Position numbers and translations under genes: made by a program
In this document: in pieces, positions 1 through 12,759 of the stretch
Numbering within the stretch: position 1 is the first letter of the stretch
Layout: each line of letters starts with the position of its first letter
The notes under the pieces: model-generated
Told to the model about the DNA's origin: nothing
What the model saw: only the letters and a program-made list of their open reading frames with translations
The model's database searches: none
Origin: Proteromonas lacertae
Taxonomy: Eukaryota > Sar > Bigyra > Opalinata > Proteromonadidae
Assembly (NCBI GenBank): GCA_002245135.1
Contig: NGBS01000886.1
Span: 62,001 to 126,000, forward strand
Reading direction: 5' to 3'
Length of the DNA stretch: 64,000 nt

Positions 1-1215
1 TTATTCTTAATAATTAGTTATGGCTATAAATTATCAGCACATGGTGTGGATAATGAGAATGAGAATATTGAAAGTAATATAACAAATCTATACTCAGTGT
101 ATATTGGGCAAGGAACATATGTTGCATCGGTTTTTTATGATCCAAGGATATCGAAAATAGTGATTAATACTCCAAGATTACAACCAAATGTTCCAAATAT
201 TCCTTGTATGTTAATATATTCTACAGGATATACTCAAAATTGTGTAGTTTATGAAGAAAATAATACTGACATTTATATAACAGAAAGATTTCTTTTAATC
301 AACATAACTTCAGACATCCCATCATATGTTCAATTAAATAATCATAACTTTACAATATATCCTTACTACAAGCAGAAAGTGAAATATAAACTTACAGTTT
401 GCATTTGTAAAATGGTAAATTTTACAGCTGTAAATAGATTAATTCAAACCATTGAAGCATATATTCTATTTGGTGTTGACCATTTTACATTATACAAATC
501 ATCATGTTCTGAAGATGTAGAAAAAGTATTAAAATATTATGAAAATAAGAAAATAATAGAAGTTATAACTTGGGATAATAATTCAGATATTTCATTATTT
601 AAAGATTCAATTTATGGACAAATCTACAAATTATATGATTGTACTTATAGACACCAATATGATAGTGAAAATTTAGTGATTACTGATTTGGATGAGATTA
701 TATGGCCAATGAAAGGAAATACAATTAATGAAATGATGAAATATATAAGTGGTAGTGAAGAATTTGATGTTTTCTATCTTAGGCAAAGATTCTATCATCA
801 AGAATGGTTAGAAATGTTTGATCGATTTGTTCATAATATATCTGATACAGATCAATTCTTTTATCAAGAATACTGTGAATATAGATCTGGTCATTTACAG
901 AAACAAATTTATAATCCAAGAAGAATTATTTATCCTTCATTACATTATATAAAAATGGGAGTGAAAGGTATGAAAGCCAAGTATGTTGTGTTGGAAGATG
1001 GTTATACAAGACATACTAGGAGAATTAGAAAGAGCCATCTATATGGTTGTGAAAGTAAATGGATTATTTCTCAACATGATCCAAGAGAAACTGTAATTCA
1101 ACAAAAAGTGACAGAAGTGGAAAATAAATTGAATATACATCCAATTCTTAACACTCAAAGAATAATTTTTGGGAATAATCCAAAATATTTATATTCAGAG
1201 AAAAATTCTTTATAA
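1..1215 (+). CDS. GT92 (DUF23) family glycosyltransferase, 5' partial
   Basis: The reading frame is open to base 1, so the start lies upstream; 404 residues are visible. The first visible residues are hydrophobic and could be the end of a signal anchor. The core has the order expected of GT92: a KMVNFTAVNRLIQTIEAYI segment, GVDHFTLY, a Y-rich helix, YDCTYRHQYDSENLVITDLD and EIIWP. DLDE is the likely metal/nucleotide-sugar site of this GT-A-like family. Known GT92 members are Golgi enzymes that add galactose to fucose or N-glycan cores; the substrate here cannot be read. TAA stop; SR protein gene follows after 136 bp in the same direction. Family assignment is firm, function inferred. Confidence 0.85.
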   Translation, partial: LFLIISYGYKLSAHGVDNENENIESNITNLYSVYIGQGTYVASVFYDPRISKIVINTPRLQPNVPNIPCMLIYSTGYTQNCVVYEENNTDIYITERFLLINITSDIPSYVQLNNHNFTIYPYYKQKVKYKLTVCICKMVNFTAVNRLIQTIEAYILFGVDHFTLYKSSCSEDVEKVLKYYENKKIIEVITWDNNSDISLFKDSIYGQIYKLYDCTYRHQYDSENLVITDLDEIIWPMKGNTINEMMKYISGSEEFDVFYLRQRFYHQEWLEMFDRFVHNISDTDQFFYQEYCEYRSGHLQKQIYNPRRIIYPSLHYIKMGVKGMKAKYVVLEDGYTRHTRRIRKSHLYGCESKWIISQHDPRETVIQQKVTEVENKLNIHPILNTQRIIFGNNPKYLYSEKNSL

Positions 1216-1351
1216 ATTTAAGACATATCATTTGTATACATCTAGTTAGATTTAGTTAAGCTGTGTTAATTGATATATTTGTATTTTTTGAAACTGTTCG
1301 GTTCAGAAAAATCGGTTTTCTGTATATCATTTCTTTTTTTTCAAACGAAGA

Positions 1352-2166
1352 ATGTCTGATTCAAAGAACAAAATTTATATTGGCAATTTACCGAGTGATG
1401 TTAGTAAAGATGATATAGACAATTTATTTGAAAAAGTATTTTTGTTTACGTGTAATTTTGAATATAGTATGGAAGAATACAAAATATAGATATAAGACAA
1501 TCCTCTAGTGGATCAGCATATTGTTTTATTACATATGAACACTCAGATGATGCTGAAGAAGCAATAGATCGAAGAGATGGTTATAACTACGATGGTCACA
1601 GATTAAAGGTCGAAAAAATAAATGAAAGACGTACTTTTGATCGTGATGCATACACTTCAGCAGGTGATAGACGTTTTAATAAAGGAACTGTTCATCCAAC
1701 AAAGACTAGATATCGTGTAAAAGTAGAAAATTTACCTCCACACACTAGTTGGCAAGATTTGAAGGATTTCATGAGAAAAACTGGTGATGTTGGATTTTGT
1801 AATGTAACTCGTGATGTAGGTATTGTAGATTATTTAGATGAAGACGGAATGATGAGAGCCATTGATGAATTACATGATACTAAGTTTAGAGATAAAACAA
1901 GAATCAGAATCCAAAGAGAAACTGTTAATTCTGATGATGAATTAGGAGTGATAAGAATTCCAAAAAGACGAAGGTATAGAAGTGATTCAAGAAGTCGTAG
2001 TAGAAGTAGAAGTAGAAATCGAAGTTATAGCAGAAGCAGAAGTCGATCAAGAAGACATAGTCATAAATCTCATTCTAGACCAAAACCAATGAGTAGTAGA
2101 GGAAGATCTTATTCTAGAAGTCCAATTAGAACAAGATCTCCAATCAGATCTCGCTCTAGATCTTGA
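1352..2166 (+). CDS. SRSF1-like SR splicing factor
   Basis: Exons 1352-1435 and 1468-2166 with a 32-nt GTATT...TAG intron give 260 aa. RRM1 (about residues 8-80) starts KIYIGNLPSDVSKDDI and has the RNP1-like strand SAYCFITYEH. A linker leads to a second, pseudo-RRM carrying SWQDLKDFMRK, the invariant SWQDLKD heptapeptide of the SRSF1 group. The last ~60 residues are an RS domain with many SR/RS dipeptides. The protein should bind exonic enhancers and assist spliceosome assembly in the nucleus, which fits the very intron-rich surroundings. The start is the first ATG after a T-rich tract. TGA stop. Confidence 0.93.
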
Positions 2167-2356
2167 GAGAATAGTATTAGGTAATAAATAAGTAAAAATG
2201 GTTTATGATTTGGATTATTTTATTGGATAAAAGAGTGGATATATTAAATTTTGCAAATTTTGCTGTTAGTATAGTATGTTATTAACAAAACACCATTGAA
2301 ATGGGTGTGTGAAAATAATAATCTTTTCTTCTCTTTTGTTTTTTGAATGATTTTAG

Positions 2357-4303
2357 ATGACATCAGCATATCAGATCGTTTGTTCTAACATATTCTTAAC
2401 TGGAAAAACGCCTTTTAGAAGTAGTCAGCCTTATAAGGTATAATTAACTAAATATACACTAGATCACTTTTTTTATAAGACTACCTGATTATAATGTCCT
2501 TACTATATATACTACTCCATTTGTTCCTCAATTGATGTATGCAGGAGAGAAGAATGACTGGTATTATAACACAACTCACGGTGGAGCGAGAAATTTCAAC
2601 ATTGACGATAAATTACTCAATAAATGCCAATTGATAATCAAAATAGAATATTCATCAAACGGTATTATGATCATTTTATGTTTTTCTTTTCATTATAGAG
2701 CCTATAATTCATGAAACTGAGTTAATAGACATAGCAAATACATCTCAAAGACAATACCAGTATTATCATCACACATCCATATCGTATATTTATAATTTCA
2801 TTGAATAGTATAATGTTTTCATGTTTAGTTGGATCTTTGCAACATGTGAAAATAGAATTCTCCCAATTCCATTTTCTATTTCCTGATAAAGCTCATAGTT
2901 ATGGTGATTATTTCATTGATTTACATATAAAATCACAGTATAATTATAATAATTATTATTATCAACTTATATATATTTATATATTTAATAGTGATGATTT
3001 TAAAGTAGATATTGCCTACAAAACTGAATTAGAACAATCTGTAGAAGATCTGTCCAGAGTAAGTAGTTCAATGATGCATAATAATAGTGATGATGATAAT
3101 AACAATGATGATAATGATAATGATAATAATGACGATAGAGCATCAGGAGTTGAACCAATGAAATTAGAGTATCTCATAGGCTCACTATTACCAAGAGCAG
3201 AAACAACCCGTGCACCATCAACTAATGCACCTGTAATATTAGAATGGAAGACAAATCCAAAAGATCCGTTGATTGTTAATTTTGATTGTTATGAAGGTTG
3301 TTTATCAAGGTTTTATTTGAATTTCACAATTTGTAAAAAACAAGTTTCTGAATTATTTCCACCTGTTGAAATATGTCACGGTTCTTTGACATTATCTGAT
3401 GGAAGAATTAATGTTTTATTTGAAGCTAAAACTATAATGTATTTTACTAAATTTGATTATACAGATTTATCAGTATATATATATATATATATTATAATAA
3501 GTATTAATATAAATTGATTAGTTTAAAATGAAAATATGTAATTATAAAAGACTTCAACCAAGAGGGAATGAAACATTATACAAAATGATATTAACAAAAC
3601 TACCAGACAACAGAGGTGCATTTGATATGTTTATATCCAAGAAACCAAAGCAATGTAAAGGATTTCACGACTATTTTAAAAATTTAAAAAGATTATATAT
3701 AGCAAGTAAGAAAGATAAAGTGAAATATAGCGAAGAGGAATGTATTGAAAATTTGTGTGAATTATTAGAAGATAGACATTTTCAAGTATTTATTAATTTA
3801 CTATATATAATAGAAACCTCATTTGATATATCGATATACCAATTTAACTGATTTAGTAGAATTTAGTTTAGAGTTATTATCACTATGGAACTTCGTATTG
3901 GATAGATTATTAGAAAGTGATATTGATTTTGAAATGTATAATGATTTATTACAACATATATTACTTCGTTATGAATTAGTAGTGATTTATAAAGGAATGG
4001 AACATAGAAAGAATGATAAATTTTATGCATCAATAAAAGAATCGATTGAAGTAACAACAAGGCATTCATTGGGATTTATTGACAAGTATTTGTACATTAA
4101 AGAAACATCTAAAGTGTTTTCCAATTATATAAAAGTCTTATTAAAAAGACAAAACAGTGCATTGCTATTATTATCGTTCTTATATTTCCATTTTGTTGAA
4201 ATTCGTACAGCTATTTCTGAAGCTATTAATCCATACAGAGATTATACTCAACATGATTCACATACTGATTTTATTGATGCTCCAAATATGCCAACTTATT
4301 TTG

Positions 4304-4339
<36 letters not shown>

Positions 4340-5340
4340 TCAAAACTAATAAAACCAATAAATTAGGTGATAAGTATTATTCATCATCAAAACAACATAC
4401 ATATCCTCAATTAGAAGGTGTAAAATTTGAAGATTTATCATCCATTCAAGTGTCTACCAATGTGTTAGATAAAATTGAAGATACTTTTAAAGATAGAGGA
4501 GAAGTGTTTTATACATTCGGTAAATATTATTTTGAAATAATTTTAGAAAGATTATATACTGATTCAATGGAAGTAGATTTTACTACAATTCCTGGATTTT
4601 TAACTTTAGGATCTGCTTTATGTTATGATATAAAAGAGTGTTATAAATATGATGAAAAATCTAACTTATGGGATGTTGTCAGTTATTTCTCAATATCACC
4701 TCCATTTTTATCTCATATTTTATCTATTTTTTATGATTCATGTAATGCTCAATTTGGAGCATCTGTAAAGGATACAAGTGATAGTTTGTATAATGTTATG
4801 GACTATTTTCATGCTGTTTATACTCAATTCTTTCATTGTCATCATCAAATACAATATACTGTTCCATTAGATTCATTTGTATTAAGACATTCTGTTCATA
4901 GTTATATGATTGTTAAGCAAATATCAAATTTTATTAATTCTGAAAGAGTTCATAAATCAATATTAGGATTAGTGTTTATCAATACATTTTGGGAATATTT
5001 TGATATTAATATTGAAGTACATACGATAAAGACAATTTTACAGCATTTTACATTTTTGACAAGTCATTACAATTCATTAGTACAACAGTTATTAATTTAT
5101 TTTATTCAAATGATTCAAAGAGATCAATCACCAGAAATATTTAAAGATTTGAAAGAATATAATGAATTGATTTCAAAATATAACAATTTTAACCCCAAAA
5201 CTCTATCTAGATCATTATCAAGTCAAGAAGAGAGATTTGTGGTTAGAAAATCTGTTGAGTTTAGTAGTTTGAATGATGTATGGACGATTAAGACTGTTAA
5301 TATCAATGAAGAACAATTGCTTAAGTTCCATGATTATTAA
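2357..5340 (+). CDS. Unrecognised 921-aa protein, seven exons
   Basis: Joining 2357-2437, 2463-2661, 2699-2783, 2809-2937, 2992-3472, 3522-3785 and 3814-5340 gives one open frame of 922 codons with six introns of 25, 37, 25, 54, 49 and 28 nt, all GTAT...TAG. The N-terminal third looks like beta-rich modules (possibly C2-like), then an acidic Asp/Asn-rich spacer (3085-3140). The last ~500 residues look helical, with repeated Leu/Phe-rich segments and a poly-Asn run at 4300-4340, suggesting an armadillo/HEAT-like scaffold. I recognise no family. An ATG preceded by TTTTAG marks the start; an upstream non-coding exon is possible. TAA stop. The exon model is well supported, the function unknown. 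Confidence 0.75.
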
Positions 5341-5441
5341 CATATTTTCATTATATATCTTATGTATTTAATATTGTTTATTTTTTTGTGTAAAAATATC
5401 GTGTATATTGTTCTGTAATTAATTGTGTTTAAAAATTATAT

Positions 5442-5456
5442 GAAACGGATATATTT
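5442..5456 (+). promoter_or_regulatory. GAAACGGATATATTT promoter-like motif
   Basis: This 15-mer lies 16 bp before the pseudokinase start codon. The identical 15-mer occurs on the minus strand at 58359-58373, upstream of the minus-strand deaminase gene. The shorter core TGAAACGG recurs at 15504-15511 upstream of a surface-protein gene. A role as a transcription-factor site is inferred from recurrence only. Confidence 0.35.
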
Positions 5457-5471
5457 TGAAATAATTTCAAA

Positions 5472-7285
5472 ATGGAATTTCTACATGAAAGTAAAATTAA
5501 AACAGCATTATCACCTGATTGTGAAGTATTTTAATTGAATTATATTGAATGGATAAAAGAAAGAGTAGAAAGGAGCGAAAGTGAAATAGATTTAGTTGTT
5601 CAACATAAAGAAGATATTTATATGATGAAAATAATAAATATAGATGAAGTAAAAGAAAAGATGAAATTAAGATTCTATGAGTACCAGTCATTCTTGTCAG
5701 TTTATTGTACAAGCATTATTTACCCTTCTAAAGCATTTCAGATGAGTGGTGATTGCGAATGTTTAGTAATATCAAGGAAATATTTTATGAGTGATTTAGA
5801 AGAGTTGATTTGTGATAAATCCTTATCAAGAAATTGTATTTGTGATATAATAGTTTCATTATGTAATATATTGATGATATTGAATGAATATGGTATAATG
5901 GTTGGTAATTTGAAGAGTAGTAATATAATATATGGAGAAAAAAATGATGAAATAAAGTTATGTGATTTATTCTTGAATGAATTGAGAAAAGATGAAGATG
6001 TTTGTTTTAAAAGACCAGAAGAGATAAATGGATATGAATGTAATAATAAAAGTGTAATTTGGTCAATTGGATGTATATTATATGAGATGATAAACAAGAA
6101 ATTACCATTCATTGAAGATGATAATATCAATGAAACAAAAGTGAATATACTGAGATGTAAATACAGTTTAGATGTAGAATGTGATGAAGTAATGAAAGAG
6201 ATGATAAATAGAATGTTAAAAGTGAATACTGAAGATAGAATTAGTTTAAAAGAGTTGAAAAAGGTAATGATTAAGACAAATGAAATAAAAAGAGATGATG
6301 AGAATAATCTCATGATAGTAAAAGAAAGAAAAGAGATAATATTTAATAGTGATTATTTAGTAGAAATATCACCATTTGATGTTATATCAGATTATTATCT
6401 TCAGAATAATAAATGGAATATTGTTAGAGATAGATTGATCGAGATATACAATCACAAACCAGATGAAAGAATACTGTCATTGTTATTGATGATAAACTTA
6501 TACAAAAGAGATAATTCAATTCAAGATAGATTGAAATTTCAAGTTGATCACGAATGCAAAGATGAAAAAGAATGTCATTTAGATGAAAAGATATTTAATA
6601 TTGGTATTGATTATAAAAGTATGTTAATTATACCGAAATGTTTGTGTATCTGTGAAGTAGGAATGAATTATTTCTATAGAATAATGAGACAAGTCAATCA
6701 GACTGAAATAAAGTTTAGTGCAATTGATTTTATTGTTCTGCTTCAAGCTCAATCATTATTTGGATCATGTTTTTCTCAATTAATAAATCTTCAAGAAATA
6801 GATTTTTCAGAATGTCATCTTACTTATCATTTCATCAAATCATTTGTAAAATCAATTCCATTTATGAAATTGAAATATGTGTATTTGAAATGTATATATA
6901 TCATAATTTCATTATGTCATTTTTTATAACTAATCCAGTTGGCTCAAAAGGTTTCAAATTAATACTTCCATATTTGCATTTACTAATCAACAAATGTAAT
7001 GAATTGATTATTACAAAAATGGATTTAGATGATGAATCAATGATACTATTATCATCAGAATTATATAAATATCCAACTTTGAGAGTAACAGATATTAGAG
7101 GGAATAATTCTATACATATAATTGGATTAAAAGCCTTATTGTCTAAATCAATATTTTTAAAAATCTACTATGACTTTAGCGAGAGTAAAAAAGAGTTATT
7201 GATTGACAAAGACATTCCATCATTAATTAGATCTACAATATACAGCTATGAAGAAAGAAATTTCAAAACAAATCTTGAATATTGA
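5472..7285 (+). CDS. Leucine-rich-repeat pseudokinase
   Basis: Proposed exons 5472-5490, 5560-6891 and 6939-7285 give 565 aa; the last intron (47 nt) is clear. The first one (69 nt, GTAAA donor) is only the best frame-keeping option, and a start at the ATG at 5622 is the alternative. The kinase-like fold is visible: beta-3 Lys in YMMKIIN, a catalytic-loop region MVGNLKSSNII, a DFG region KLCDLFLNE, then RPEEI and VIWSIGCILYEMI of the C-lobe. The catalytic HRD Asp is Asn and DFG is DLF, so phosphotransfer is unlikely. The C-terminal third has ribonuclease-inhibitor-like LRR segments such as LQEIDFSECHLTYHF. Probable signalling scaffold. Confidence 0.72.
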
Positions 7286-7657
7286 ATAATTGCATTCACT
7301 CTATTAACCAATTTGATCTATTGGTTTTGTTTGAAAAGACAAAAGGGGTGTTCTTTTACTATCACTGTGATTTTAATAAAATGATAGCTACACAAATAAA
7401 ATATATAACTACACCTAATCAAGATAAACAAATAAAAGTAAAAATAGTAGCATAAATGCAATATCAATATAAAACACCTAATTCACGATATCATCCTCTA
7501 TTCTAGCCCATACTTCATGTTACATAAACTATATATCATGTTCATTCATCTAAACCTTTTGAATTAGCATAATAACACGTCTAATATACTTTTATAGTTT
7601 CAAAAAATATATCTGTTTCTTCATTTTTTTTTCGTTTTTTTTTGATTTGTGTTTGGA
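7286..7657. other. Intergenic region, 372 bp
   Basis: A+T-rich spacer between the pseudokinase and the adenylyl cyclase. It ends in a long T tract (7620-7645) just before the cyclase start, as in several other genes here. I see no ORF, RNA gene or repeat. Confidence 0.6.
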
Positions 7658-10600
7658 ATGATGAATAGGGTTAAAACTACAAGGAGATCTTCTATGTTTA
7701 ATCATTCGATGATGTTTAATGTTGTAAATAATAATATTAGCAATTTTTACCCTCATGTCTCTGATTGTATTGTAAGAAACAGTATGAGATATGAGAATCC
7801 TTTAGAAATGACTGAAGTACAAATACCCATACGAGCTTGTGTTTTATTCGCTGATATTAGTGGTTTTAGTACTTTAGCTGAAACATTAGCAAATAACAAT
7901 AATAAACTATTAGCAGCTGAAAGATTATCTGAATATATGGAACAGAGTCTTGATATTATTATCAAGCAAATATATGATCGTGGAGGTGATGTTATTAAAT
8001 TTGCAGGTATTAAATAAATGAAATAATTTATATTAATGTAATAGGTGATGCTGTACTTGCTGTATTTCCTGTAGATCTGTATTCTAGTGAAGATGAGTGT
8101 GTTCATGTGTGTTGTGAAGTTGCATTAGGTTTATTAAAGCCATTAACTGTAGGTAAAGGTACAACAGATGAATTATCTTCAGGAAATAGTAATATCCTCT
8201 CATCTACTTCGAATACAGGCAGTAATAATCAAAACAATATGACGAGCAATAGTTTAACAGCCACATCTACTTTAACACAAAAACTAAAAGAAATAAGAAG
8301 TAATGGAAATCTAAAATTGTTATTAGAAGGTGAAAATAACTCAAATTTAATAAATAATTTAACAATAAAATCAGTCGATGGAATCCAACTACAGAATCAA
8401 CAAAACAACACAAACCTCTCCAACAACAACAACAACAACAACAGTAATAGTCAATTACAGAATAATCAAAACAATAATCAATCAAACAACAGCAACAATC
8501 AAATGCAAAACAGTCAAGACAAACCAATTGATAAAGTTACTTTACAAGTCCACTGTGGTTTAGGTTTTGGTGATGTAACTGGATTTAATGTTGGTGGTGT
8601 AGATGGGCGATGGGAATTCTTCATAGCAGGTGAACCATTAGCTCAATTATCATCAGCAGAACATGAAGCAGAAAAAGGACAAGCTGTTGTTTCACCTGAA
8701 GTGTTTAAAATGGTAAGGAAACATATAATTGATTATAGTGAATTACCAAGTGGTAATGTCCATATTAAATCAATACAATCTTGTACTTGCCAAATGCCCA
8801 ATCGACATAATAGAATCTGTGATATGATTAGTATAGAGAATAGAGCAAGAGTAATTGAAATATTGAAACAATATATCCCAACACCCTGTTTAAAGGGAAT
8901 GTATGATGGTGAGAAGTGGGGTAACGAAATGAGAACAATAACAACTCTATTTATTAACTTAAGAGGTGTTAATTTCAATGGTGAACATGCTTTAGAGAAT
9001 GTACAAACAATTGTAAGTGAAGTAGAAAGTGGATTATTAAGAGTGGAAGGTATATTGTGTAGATTTAGTGTTGATGATAAAGGAACAGTGATATTATGTG
9101 CATTTGGATTACCACTATTTCAACATGAAAATGATCCATTAAGAGCAATTCAATTTAGTTTAGATTTACGTAAAAGAATGACTGCTTTAGGTATTGAAAG
9201 TAGTATTGGTATATCATATGGACCTGCCTTCTGTGGTATGGTAGGTGGAAAAATACGATGTGAATATACAGTACATGGGACTAATGTGAATTTAGCTGCA
9301 AGATGTATGGTTGCAGCTAAAGGAATTGGTATTTTAGTGGAAGAGAATGTGTATAATCATGTAAAGAAACAAGTTGTTTGGGGAGAATCTATCTCAAAAG
9401 TTGTGAAAGGATTTGCAAAACCCAAAATATTATATTCAGTAAAAGGAATGTCTATGAGATTTATATTTCAAAAAGATGAAGAAGATATGGAAGGAAGACA
9501 AGAAGAAATGAGAAGATTAAAAGGATATTTAGATAGATTATGTTCATCACCTCCTGTAGGTGGAAGTATATTAATTCAAGGACCAGCTGGTTATGGTAAA
9601 ACAGCTTTAACTTATGCCTTTGCCAATATGTGTGCAAATGATACAAGTGATGTTTGTATTAATGTATTTTGGAGTGTAGCAAGTGAGACAAGTCATGCTT
9701 CACCGTTTCATATGTGGGCTGGTATATTTAGTCATATTTTCCAATTGGATTATACTGATACACCTGAAGAACAGTTGAATAAAATAAGAGAAATGGTACC
9801 TGAAAATCAACAAGAGAATATTCCATTATTTAAGACATTATTCCCCTCTTTAGGTGGTAAAGCAACAGTAGAAGGTGTATCTGCAGAAAATAAAGGTTAT
9901 TTACTACAGGAATTATTATTCGATACATTAAAGAATGCAATAGATAATTTAATGTCTGATAATGCTGGTGCAACATTTAAGAAGTTAAGAAGAGCAGGAA
10001 GTGTAGTAGATCCTGATAAAGAAAGTAACAGTGAATATGATCCAACGAATGTAAGAATTGTATTGGTATTAGAAGATATACATTGGGCTGATGCTGGTTC
10101 ATTAAACTTCTTGACAAGATGTATGACTGATTTAGAAAATGTGTTATTCTATTTATCTGGAAGACCATGTAGTACAGGTGAAGTGTATTATCCATTTACA
10201 CCATTGATTAATGAAACATTAAAATTAATGCCATTGGAAAGATGCCATATTGAAGAAATGATTAAGAAAAGTGAAAATTGTGCAAAAGTGATTGATAGTT
10301 TGACTGATTTCTTATATGAAAAGAGTAATGGTAATCCACTTTATGCTAGAGAACTATTAAATCTATTAAAAAACACACAAGCCATGAGTACTAAAGAAGA
10401 AGGAGGTATAAAAGTATGTAAAATGGAAGTAAATCCAGAAGATGTGGATGTTCCAGATGGTATTCATGCATTGATGATTGCTAAGTTAGATGGAATGCCA
10501 CCAAATGTTCAGTTAATAGTAAAAGTAGCAAGTGTATTAGGTACAAGATTTAGTAGAGATAAAATAGTCAATATTGCAATGAAAAGTACCTCTTTTACTG

Positions 10601-12420
10601 AGAAAGATATTTACTCATTTTTAACTGAATTAGAAGCACAGAAAGTTATTCAATTTAGTGGTGATAATGGTTTTCCTGAATATGTGTTTTTATCAAGTTT
10701 ATTTAGAGAAGCAGTTTATAATAATTTAACACAAAAAACGAGAAAGAAAATACACAATGATATAGCTACTTATATTGAAATGACTTATGAAGATTATTTA
10801 GAACCTTATTTACACGAATTAGCAATGCATTGTGAAAAGGCAGATAGAATAGATGATGCATTTAATTATTTACACAAAGCTGGTTATCATTTTATGGAGA
10901 TTAGGTTGTATAGAGATGCGATAGATGAATTTGAAAAGTTATTGAAAATGGCTGATATTGTTGCATGTCAACATCGATATGACTTGGCTCGAATTCATGT
11001 GTTATTAGGTAAAGCATATTTAAATATTGAAGAATTAGAACCAGCAGATAGTAATTTCCTATTAGCTTTAGGTTTATTAAACTATGAACCACCAACAGAT
11101 ACATGTCATGTTTTATGTGATACATTTCGACTATCTCATAAACCAATCATTAAGATACATCCTGATGATTTATTATATATCCAAGATCATGAGAAGTATC
11201 TATCAGAAAAGAAGACAAAAACAATCGATTTCTCACCAGGTTCAGATCAAGAAGAGAATGAACAAGATAAAGATAAAGAAGACTTTGTCAATCCAGTATT
11301 ACTAGCAGCACAAGCTTATGAATCATTAATAACAGTATGTGATTTAGTTGATTTTAAACATGGTTTACATATACGATTATGTGCTTATGCATTAGCTTCA
11401 TATCAGAAGTGTAGTCCTGAATTTGCAAGAGCAGTGATTCATTTAGCTGAGTTATATTCAAAAGATAAAAAGACAAGAGAAAAAGCATTTATAATGATGG
11501 AACAAGCTTTAGATATATTAAAACATTTGAATCATGCTGAAACGAAGATAGTAATTGAATATAAAAGTGCATTAATGTGTATGGGTATTTGTAAAATACA
11601 AAGAGCGTTAGAGTTATTAAACAAAGCCAATTGGATAAGTGATTTCTTACGTCATGACCGTTGGTTAATTGATTGTACAATATTGAATTCAACGTACTTA
11701 ATATGGTCTGGAGATATTGACAGAGCTTGTGGTGATGTTGAATCATTAAAAAGTTTCATTTCTGATCCATTACAATACTTACGATTCTTTTTGAATATCA
11801 TTTTGGGTAGAGCTTTTGATATTGATAAATTATATCATTCAGAAGATAATAAATCACAACAATTAGAGGAACAATTCCCTAATCTAGGATATCCATTAGC
11901 TTATGGTGCTATTTATGCATATACTTCGTTGGAACAGACAGATGTAGCTTATGGATCAGCATTTGATACTTTGAACAAAATATTGGTGTTTATGAAAGAA
12001 AAAGATATATTGTCGTTTATTGAGACTATCTATGTTTGGTTGTTGTTTTATGAATGGTGGAAGTGCAGTGTTGATTGTCTACTAGAAGATCCTGTTTATA
12101 ACAAACAATGCGTAAGTATTGGCAAGAAGTGCTTGGATTTGATTGAGAGATATTCGAAGTGTTTTCCATTCTGTTTACCTATGTATTGTATATGTGCATG
12201 TATATATAATCGAGTAATTGGGAATAAGAAAGCTGCTGTGAAATTCTTGAGTTATTATGAAGATAGTAAGAAAGTTACACAATTCCCTATACTTGAGTGT
12301 ATGGCTTTGTGTGAAAAAGTTCATTTTTCAACAGATAGTGATATTCAACATCAGTGTATAGAACAAGCAACAGCTATATATGAAGAAAGTCACATTCATT
12401 CAATTATCCCATTTCATTGA
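7658..12420 (+). CDS. Soluble-type (ADCY10-like) adenylyl cyclase
   Basis: Exons 7658-8006 and 8045-12420 (38-nt intron) encode 1574 aa. Two class III cyclase domains are present. C1 begins about residue 60 with ACVLFADISGFSTLAE (metal-binding Asp 66) and continues GGDVIKFAGDAVLAVF across the splice junction. C2 begins about residue 410 and contains DDKGTVILCAFGLP, SSIGISYGPAFCGMVGG and GTNVNLAARCM. A STAND-type ATPase follows, with P-loop GPAGYGKTALTYAF near 627 and LVLEDIHWADAGSLNF near 788, then a long helical TPR-like tail. This order is that of mammalian sAC, which makes cAMP in response to bicarbonate and calcium and often serves cilia. A ~110-residue Ser/Asn/Gln-rich insert (8180-8530) interrupts C1. 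Bicarbonate sensing is inferred from family only. Confidence 0.93.
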
Positions 12421-12759
12421 AAAAGCTGGTACTTCCAGTAATAACACTTATGAATAACTAATGATTGAAAATAAAATATTTATTGTTTAATATATATATA
12501 TGTATGTATTTAATTGAATATGTGTGTTGTTTACTTCTTCTAAATGACAAGAAATTTATAAATGAAGGTCAAATGTCAATACAAACAAAAAGATTCCCTG
12601 ATTTTGTAGAATTAAACAATTGCATAATTGCATACACGGTTTAATAGTGCTGAATCTTCAAGAAATGAATTAAAAAACTGATTTACAAATAACATAGGTA
12701 TATTGTTCAACGAAAACCTTCGTTTTTTAAAATTTTCACATTTTGTTTTTATTGATAAT
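12421..12759. other. Intergenic region, 339 bp
   Basis: A+T-rich spacer between the cyclase stop and the surface-protein array. It has a short TA-rich run near 12490-12510 and a T-rich stretch before the next start. It lacks the promoter block shared by the second and third array genes. No gene or repeat is seen. Confidence 0.6.
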
